Shown here piece by piece: positions 1 through 3,926 of a DNA stretch of 8,575 bases. The position numbers and the translations under genes are program-made. Every line of letters begins with the position of its first letter. Within the stretch, counting starts at the first letter, position 1. The notes beneath the pieces were generated by a model. The model saw only the letters and a program-made list of their open reading frames with translations, made no database searches and was not told the origin of the DNA. The DNA is taken from NCBI GenBank assembly GCA_017409645.1, contig JAFQSI010000238.1:1-8575 (forward strand), given 5' to 3'. Source of the DNA: Oscillospiraceae bacterium. Lineage in GTDB: Bacteria > Bacillota > Clostridia > Oscillospirales > Oscillospiraceae.

Positions 1-2
1 CT

Positions 3-608
3 ATGAAAACCGGCAATGACGCCCGGCGCATCACGCTGCTGGGTTTATTGAGCGCAATTTTGATGGTCCTGAGCATGACGCCCCTGGGATATCTGAACAT
101 CGGCCCCCTGGCCATCAGCTTCAACATGATCCCCGTAGCCGTGGGCGCGGCGGCCTTGGGTCCCACGGGCGGCGCGGTGCTGGGCGCGGTGTTCGGCCTG
201 ACGAGCTTCCTGCAGTGCCTGGGCATCGGCGGCAGCAGTGCCATGGGCGTGATCCTGTTCGACATCAACCCCTTTCTGGCATTTGTCCAGCGGTTCGTGC
301 CCCGGGTGGTGACAGGCTTTGTGGTGGGTCTGATCTATAAGGCCATCCGGAAATACAAAAATGCCGGGATCGCCGGCGGCGTGGCAGGCTTCTGTGCGGC
401 ATTTTTGAATACGGTGCTGTTCATGGGCGCGCTGGTGCTGCTGTTCGGGGATACCCAGTATCTGACGGACCTGATCGCCGGACGGAACGTGATCGTCTTC
501 ATCTGCTCCTTCGTGGGCATCAACGCCGTTTTTGAAGCGGCGGCGTCCACGGCTGTCACCGCAGCCCTCTGCGCCACGCTGGAGAAGGCCCGGCTCATGG
601 GGAGGTAA
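3..608 (+). CDS. ECF transporter S component, probably pantothenate-specific
   Basis: This is a 201-residue, almost entirely hydrophobic protein with about six predicted membrane segments (roughly 8-28, 35-55, 57-75, 90-112, 122-148 and 162-190). Size and pattern match the substrate-binding S subunit of energy-coupling factor transporters, which capture a vitamin and dock onto a shared EcfT/EcfA module in the membrane. Family-like features are the small-residue N-terminal helix (RRITLLGLLSAIL), the TPLGYLNIGPLAI segment and the glycine-rich LGPTGGAVLGAVFGL stretch. No EcfA or EcfT gene is visible, as expected for group II systems whose energizing module is encoded elsewhere. The next gene, coaX, starts 4 nt after this stop, so pantothenate is the best guess for substrate (PanT-like), but this rests on context. 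The start lies 2 nt from the window edge, so its ribosome binding site cannot be seen and an upstream start is not excluded. S-component family: confident. Substrate: moderate. Confidence 0.85.
   Translation: MKTGNDARRITLLGLLSAILMVLSMTPLGYLNIGPLAISFNMIPVAVGAAALGPTGGAVLGAVFGLTSFLQCLGIGGSSAMGVILFDINPFLAFVQRFVPRVVTGFVVGLIYKAIRKYKNAGIAGGVAGFCAAFLNTVLFMGALVLLFGDTQYLTDLIAGRNVIVFICSFVGINAVFEAAASTAVTAALCATLEKARLMGR
601..605 (+). promoter_or_regulatory. coaX ribosome binding site
   Basis: GGAGG lies 7 nt before the ATG at 613 and overlaps the end of the S-component gene. It decides the coaX start in favour of 613, where the protein begins MILAVDIGNTN as type III kinases do. The in-frame extension back to 532 adds 27 arginine- and proline-rich residues that merely read through the upstream gene. 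Confidence 0.85.
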
Positions 609-612
609 CGCC

Positions 613-1383
613 ATGATCCTGGCTGTGGACATCGGCAACACCAACATCGTCCTGGGTGCCATCGAGGGGGAGCAGATCCTCTTCCTCGAGCGGATGGCCA
701 CGGACCGAAGCGCCACGGAGATGGAATATCTGGTCCGGATCCGCTCGGTGCTGAAATTCCGGGAGATCGACCCGGAAAAGCTGGAGGGAGCGATCGTCTG
801 CTCCGTGGTGCCCATCGTCACCATGCATGTGCGGCCCGCCGTGGAGCAGCTCACCGGCAAACGGGCCGTGGTGGTGGGTCCCGGCATCAAAACCGGCCTG
901 CGGATCAACATCGACAACCCCGGCGCCCTGGGCGCGGACCGGGTGGCGGACGCGGTGGCGGCCATCAACCACTATCCGGTGCCCCTGATCACCATCGACA
1001 TGGGCACCGCCACCACCGTGGGCGTGGTGGATGAAACCAAGACATTCATCGGCGGCATGATCGTCCCCGGTGTGATGGTTTCCCTGAATGCCCTGGCCGG
1101 CGGCACGGCCCAGCTGCCCCACATCAGCCTGGACCCGCCGAACCACGCCATCGGCAGAAATACCGTGGAATGTATGCAAAACGGCATCATCTACCACAAC
1201 GCCGCAGGCGTCGACGGCATGATCGACCGAATCGAGCAGCAGCTGGGCAAAAAATGCACGGTCGTCATGACCGGCGGCCTGTCCGCCGTCATCGCGCCCC
1301 ACTGCCGTCATGAGATGATCGTCGACCCGGAGCTGCTGCTGAAGGGTCTGATGATCCTGTATCGGAAAAATTCGAGGAATTGA
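613..1383 (+). CDS. coaX: Type III pantothenate kinase
   Basis: This cytoplasmic enzyme phosphorylates pantothenate with ATP, the first step of coenzyme A synthesis. Type III kinases belong to the ASKHA fold and, unlike type II/CoaA enzymes, are not feedback-inhibited by CoA and often need a monovalent cation. The 256-residue length is normal for the family. Visible motifs are the N-terminal phosphate-binding DIGNTN (residues 6-11), GADR (107-110) with the probable catalytic base Asp109, the second phosphate motif DMGTATT (129-135), GGMIVPG (147-153), IGRNT (180-184) and TGG (220-222). All the residues I would look for are present. The gene sits 4 nt after the transporter S component and 1 nt before the next membrane protein, so all three are probably cotranscribed. 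The pairing with a transporter suggests uptake coupled to phosphorylation and trapping of the vitamin. Confidence 0.96.
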   Translation: MILAVDIGNTNIVLGAIEGEQILFLERMATDRSATEMEYLVRIRSVLKFREIDPEKLEGAIVCSVVPIVTMHVRPAVEQLTGKRAVVVGPGIKTGLRINIDNPGALGADRVADAVAAINHYPVPLITIDMGTATTVGVVDETKTFIGGMIVPGVMVSLNALAGGTAQLPHISLDPPNHAIGRNTVECMQNGIIYHNAAGVDGMIDRIEQQLGKKCTVVMTGGLSAVIAPHCRHEMIVDPELLLKGLMILYRKNSRN

Positions 1384-1384
1384 T

Positions 1385-2209
1385 ATGGGAAGAACGAAGG
1401 CGAAAAAGAGGGTCCATTCCATGCCGAAGCTGGGCTTTGTGGATCAGACGATCTATGCCCTCGGCTATTTGCTGATCGCTGCGCTATTGCTCGGGATTTT
1501 TGGATTCTGCTTTTTCTGGATCGGGAAGCGGATGCTGGCCCAGCCGGGGGCTGTGGCCTACGAAGCCAATGGAAGCAGCCTGCTGATGATCCCGTTTTTT
1601 ATAAGCCTTCTGCTCTCCCTGTTCATTCCCTGGTACAGCTTGCATCAAAAGCGTTATCCGTTCTTCGGAAAGCGCGGCGTGAAGTATGGTCCCCCGGCGT
1701 ACCCCCGGACCTTTCCGCTGTTCATGAAGGACAAGCCCCAATACTGGAAAAGCCCCAGTCAGGCCCGGATGCGCCGAAGCGCTGTGATGACTGTAGTGGC
1801 GCTGAATCTGGTGCTTGCACTGCTGGTGCCCTTTTCCATCTGCGGGCGGGACATGCTCTATGAAGACGGAACGTTGGTCGAATACAGCGCCTTCAACGCC
1901 CCCAAGCGGGAGTACGACCCGGAGGAGGCGGAAGCCGTCACCCTGAGTATCCGTTGGCACAGCGGAAGCAGGTACACCGCCGGTCAGTGGCGGCTGGGCC
2001 TGTCCATCGACTACGGCGAGCGGGAATACCAATTCTACAACCGCTCCTTTTCCGGTGGGGATTGGGTCGATGACCTGGATGCCGTGCTGCGGGAGTTTGA
2101 TCCGGACGTGATCCGGGCCTTCGATGCGGAACGGCTGGATGAATTTGGACGGAAGCTCTCAGCAGACAATTACGCCACGCTCTGCGCGATCTTTGAACGA
2201 TATGGATGA
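1385..2209 (+). CDS. Unrecognised membrane protein with three helices and a soluble C-terminal domain
   Basis: I do not recognise this 274-residue protein. It has a basic N-terminus (GRTKAKKR), membrane segments at about 22-47, 66-86 and 132-155, and a basic, aromatic- and proline-rich loop between the second and third (about 87-131). A polar domain of about 120 residues follows (155-274) that contains many acidic and aromatic residues (for example DYGEREYQFYNRSF) and no cysteine cluster or known catalytic motif. By the positive-inside rule the Arg/Lys-rich 87-131 loop is probably cytoplasmic, which would place the C-terminal domain outside; this is inference. GAGGA at 1374-1378 lies 6 nt before the ATG at 1385 and supports that start. 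The gene begins 1 nt after coaX stops and is the last before a hairpin terminator, so it is a passenger of the pantothenate operon. Nothing in it points to a role in that pathway. Confidence 0.75.
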   Translation: MGRTKAKKRVHSMPKLGFVDQTIYALGYLLIAALLLGIFGFCFFWIGKRMLAQPGAVAYEANGSSLLMIPFFISLLLSLFIPWYSLHQKRYPFFGKRGVKYGPPAYPRTFPLFMKDKPQYWKSPSQARMRRSAVMTVVALNLVLALLVPFSICGRDMLYEDGTLVEYSAFNAPKREYDPEEAEAVTLSIRWHSGSRYTAGQWRLGLSIDYGEREYQFYNRSFSGGDWVDDLDAVLREFDPDVIRAFDAERLDEFGRKLSADNYATLCAIFERYG

Positions 2210-2214
2210 ATTTT

Positions 2215-2238
2215 GACCCGCCCCGGATGGGGCGGGTC
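2215..2238. terminator. Hairpin between convergent genes, probably a shared terminator
   Basis: A perfect 10-bp GC-rich stem (GACCCGCCCC at 2215-2224 with its complement at 2229-2238) closes over the 4-nt loop GGAT. On the plus strand it starts 6 nt after the membrane protein's stop codon and is followed by TTCGTCATTT, a mediocre T-tract. On the minus strand it lies 4 nt beyond the regulator's stop, but the following bases are AAAATTCA, with no T-run. It is therefore a reasonable terminator for the plus-strand operon and a weaker one for the minus-strand gene. Confidence 0.75.
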
Positions 2239-2242
2239 TTCG

Positions 2243-3271
2243 TCATTTCAGTTTGGATTCCAGGCGGGTGATGTTGCGCAGGTGCTGTTCTACGGTTTCG
2301 CCGGTGGCGGTGTTCCAGTCACTGGCAAGGAGGGCGATCTCCTCCCGGACGGCTTCGATGGCTCCGGCATAGTCGCCCTGAAGCTCGCAGATCTGGGCGA
2401 TGGCGGTGCAGCCGTCGGTGTAGCGGGGCGGCTGCTGGAGGGAGAGGTAGCGGCGGTAGCAGACCTTCGACTCCTCATATCGGCCCTGACGGGCGCGGAT
2501 GTCGCCCATGCTCATCCACACGACCCACTCGTCCCCGTGTTCGCGGAGCATGGCTTCAAAATGCCGTTCGGCCTCCGGCTCCTGTCCGGCGCGCAGGGCG
2601 ATAAGACCCCGGTAAAAGTCTGTGCGGAAGGAACGGTCGTGCTGCGCCATTTTGTCGCAGTAATCGGAGGCCTCGGCCAAACGGTCTGCATCAATGAGCT
2701 GCTCCAACAGCCACAGATAGCCGCTGACGTGTTCCGGATGGAGCCGGACACAGTCCTTATAGTATTCGATCAGTGCGTGATGGTTTTGGGTGTGCCAGTC
2801 ACCGCAGACGCCGCCCATGGCTTCGGTCAGCTCAGTGTGGGCTGATTTGATGGTGTGGTCCCGGCGAATGGCTTCCTTTGCGTATTCCTCGGCCATTGCC
2901 CGGTGGCCCCGTGCCATGTGGTTTTCCATCTGTGCAAGCATTGCATGGGGTTCCCCATTGCACGGTTCCCGGCGGGCCTTGTCCAGCAGGAATTCCCGGG
3001 CGTTGTCTGCGTCAGCGGGGTTGAGAAATCGCACATCCCAGAGCATATTCTGGATGCGCTCCATGCGGGTGTCATCCGAAAGGGTGAACAGCTCGTCGAT
3101 GGTAACGCCGAAGTATGCCGACAGGGCGGGCAGCAGGGCGATATCCGGGGAGGCGGAATTGCGCTCCCATTTGCTGACGGCCTGAGCGGTCACGCCCAAA
3201 TGCTCCGCCAGAGCCTCCTGGGTGACACCCTTGCGCTGGCGCAGGGCCTTGATCTGATTTCCAAGTTCCAT
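2243..3271 (-). CDS. XRE-family transcriptional regulator with TPR-like C-terminal region
   Basis: This 342-residue protein has an N-terminal XRE/Cro helix-turn-helix (about residues 5-60). Its recognition region is VTQEALAEHLGVTAQAVSKW, followed by the usual SPDIALLPALSAYFGVTIDEL. The rest is alpha-helical, with units of about 34 residues resembling tetratricopeptide repeats (roughly 180-210, 214-245, 248-280 and 286-316, the last reading CELQGDYAGAIEAV). Such proteins bind DNA through the N-terminus and sense a peptide, protein or small ligand through the repeats. The start at 3271 is chosen because AAAGGAGA lies 6 nt upstream of it; the in-frame ATG at 3292 would place that site inside the gene. 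The HxlR gene is 88 nt upstream on the same strand, but this gene has its own candidate promoter. Target and ligand are unknown. Confidence 0.88.
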   Translation of the reverse strand: MELGNQIKALRQRKGVTQEALAEHLGVTAQAVSKWERNSASPDIALLPALSAYFGVTIDELFTLSDDTRMERIQNMLWDVRFLNPADADNAREFLLDKARREPCNGEPHAMLAQMENHMARGHRAMAEEYAKEAIRRDHTIKSAHTELTEAMGGVCGDWHTQNHHALIEYYKDCVRLHPEHVSGYLWLLEQLIDADRLAEASDYCDKMAQHDRSFRTDFYRGLIALRAGQEPEAERHFEAMLREHGDEWVVWMSMGDIRARQGRYEESKVCYRRYLSLQQPPRYTDGCTAIAQICELQGDYAGAIEAVREEIALLASDWNTATGETVEQHLRNITRLESKLK

Positions 3272-3277
3272 TGTGGT

Positions 3278-3285
3278 TCTCCTTT
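3278..3285 (-). promoter_or_regulatory. Ribosome binding site of the XRE/TPR regulator
   Basis: AAAGGAGA on the minus strand is spaced 6 nt from the ATG at 3271. It fixes the start there and excludes the 7-residue longer reading from 3292, whose coding sequence would contain this site. Confidence 0.85.
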
Positions 3286-3309
3286 GTTTCATTCGGTACC
3301 GTTGATATA

Positions 3310-3338
3310 AGCATAACGCAGCGGCAAGGGAAAAACAA
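3310..3338 (-). promoter_or_regulatory. Candidate sigma-A promoter for the XRE/TPR regulator
   Basis: On the minus strand, TTGTTT (3338-3333) and TATGCT (3315-3310) are separated by 17 nt, about 40 nt upstream of the start codon. The stretch is AT-rich compared with its flanks. If real, the regulator is transcribed independently of the upstream HxlR gene. This is an assignment by eye against the consensus. Confidence 0.5.
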
Positions 3339-3359
3339 TGGCGGGGATTTCGGGTGGGT

Positions 3360-3716
3360 TCAACCGTCGGTTGAGCAGCTGCTTTCCATCATAAAGCAGT
3401 TCGGCTCGATGTCTTTTTCGCGCAGGTACTCCGTACCCCAGTCCCGGATGGCGGTGAGGATGGGCATCAGGCTGCGGCCCAGGTCGGTCATGGCGTATTC
3501 CACCCGGGGCGGGACCTCGGGGTAGACGGTGCGGGAGACAAGACCGTCGGATTCCAGCTCCCGCAGCTGCAGGGTCAGCATCCGGGGCGTGGCGGTGACG
3601 GCCTTTTGCAGCTGAGAAAAGCGCAGGGTCCCGGCGGACAGGTGCCAGAGGATCAGGGCCTTGTACTTTCCGCCGATCAGACCCAGGGTGGTTTCAACGG
3701 GGCAGATTTGATTCAT
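3360..3716 (-). CDS. HxlR-family winged-helix transcriptional regulator
   Basis: This 118-residue protein is a single HxlR-type winged helix, a family of homodimeric DNA-binding regulators that often respond to aldehydes, quinones, disulfide stress or other electrophiles. It shows the family signature throughout: an N-terminal CPVETTLGLIGGKYKALILWHL (Cys5 in the conserved CP position), the recognition-helix region RFSQLQKAV-TATPRMLTLQLRELESDGLV, and the wing YPEVPPRVEYAMTDLGRSL. Cys5 matches the position of redox-active cysteines in some members; Cys107 and Cys114 lie in an unusual tail. Start 3716 is supported by AGGAGG 7 nt upstream, and the 25-residue in-frame extension to 3791 is translated from a repeat element. 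The gene is divergent from copA, so autoregulation and control of copA are plausible but not shown. A CsoR or CopY regulator would be more usual beside a copper ATPase. Confidence 0.93.
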   Translation of the reverse strand: MNQICPVETTLGLIGGKYKALILWHLSAGTLRFSQLQKAVTATPRMLTLQLRELESDGLVSRTVYPEVPPRVEYAMTDLGRSLMPILTAIRDWGTEYLREKDIEPNCFMMESSCSTDG

Positions 3717-3723
3717 AGGAAAA

Positions 3724-3729
3724 CCTCCT
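3724..3729 (-). promoter_or_regulatory. hxlR-family gene ribosome binding site
   Basis: A perfect AGGAGG on the minus strand lies 7 nt from the ATG at 3716. Its 5' edge is only 3 nt from the foot of the heptad hairpin at 3733-3810, so folding of that element in the mRNA could influence ribosome access. Confidence 0.85.
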
Positions 3730-3732
3730 GAA

Positions 3733-3810
3733 TGAGAGTGGAGATTTGAGAGTGGAGAGTGGAGATCGGGAGAAAAATCTCCACTCTTCACGCTTCAATC
3801 TTCAATCTCA
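3733..3810. repeat. Heptad-based long inverted repeat (hairpin element)
   Basis: The left arm consists of 7-nt purine-rich units: GAGAGTG (3734), GAGATTT (3741), GAGAGTG (3748), GAGAGTG (3755) and GAGATCG (3762). The right arm (3777-3810) is a pyrimidine-rich series of the same period (for example CTTCAATCTTCAATC at 3793-3807) running as the inverse complement. The arms pair over 34 positions, 3733-3766 with 3810-3777, around a 10-nt loop. I count 28 Watson-Crick pairs, three G-T pairs spaced exactly 7 bp apart (3755/3788, 3748/3795, 3741/3802) and three mismatches. The core AGAGTGGAGAT (3756-3766) pairs perfectly with 3777-3787. It is neither a terminator with a T-tract nor an IS end. It sits immediately upstream of the HxlR gene's ribosome binding site. 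A dispersed intergenic repeat family is likely but cannot be shown from one copy. Confidence 0.85.
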
Positions 3811-3815
3811 AAGTC

Positions 3816-3843
3816 ACTATAAAACTTGATACCTGCTAACAAA
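3816..3843 (-). promoter_or_regulatory. Candidate promoter of the HxlR-family gene
   Basis: On the minus strand, TTTGTT (3843-3838) and TATAGT (3821-3816) are separated by 16 nt. Transcription would then begin near 3810, at the outer foot of the heptad inverted repeat, putting that whole structure at the 5' end of the mRNA. The -35 box overlaps a short dyad at 3835-3850. The region is AT-rich, so other combinations are possible. Confidence 0.4.
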
Positions 3844-3850
3844 ATAGTGC
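3835..3850. promoter_or_regulatory. Possible operator dyad between the divergent promoters
   Basis: The imperfect dyad GCTA-ACAAAA-TAGTGC has half-sites GCTA and TAG(T)GC around an AT-rich centre. It overlaps the candidate hxlR -35 and ends 4 nt before the copA -35. That position would suit a regulator controlling both directions, most simply the HxlR protein. I see no CopY-type TACANNTGTA box in the gap. The dyad is short and could arise by chance. Confidence 0.3.
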
Positions 3851-3854
3851 ATAC

Positions 3855-3882
3855 TTGCGAAAAACGTATTTTATGATATGAT
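3855..3882 (+). promoter_or_regulatory. copA promoter
   Basis: TTGCGA (3855-3860) and TATGAT (3877-3882) are separated by 16 nt in an AT-rich stretch, about 45 nt before the copA ATG. A second overlapping TATGAT at 3872-3877 has too short a spacer to be preferred. The copA ribosome binding site AAAGGAAG follows at 3911-3918. Confidence 0.65.
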
Positions 3883-3926
3883 GATAGCACAACCAAAGAA
3901 ATCAGTCAACAAAGGAAGTGATTTTT

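Noticed and set aside
532..612. N-terminal extension of coaX from ATG 532
   Set aside because: It lies in the upstream gene, is Arg/Pro-rich, and the GGAGG at 601-605 together with the DIGNTN start supports ATG 613.
45..1422. Long minus-strand frames opposite the S component and coaX
   Set aside because: The His/Gly/Asp-rich translations mirror codon bias of the real genes and have no ribosome site or recognisable domain.
2210..2242. A propeptide gene for the HTH-TPR regulator
   Set aside because: The 33-nt gap beyond its stop codon holds only the convergent hairpin, so there is no room for one on that side.
3717..3791. N-terminal extension of the HxlR protein through the heptad repeat
   Set aside because: The extra 25 residues are translated repeat (HSPLSNLHSHSG) and the perfect AGGAGG serves ATG 3716.
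3733..3810. CRISPR array or IS terminal repeat
   Set aside because: The 7-nt units have no spacers, no cas gene or transposase is nearby, and no target-site duplication is visible.
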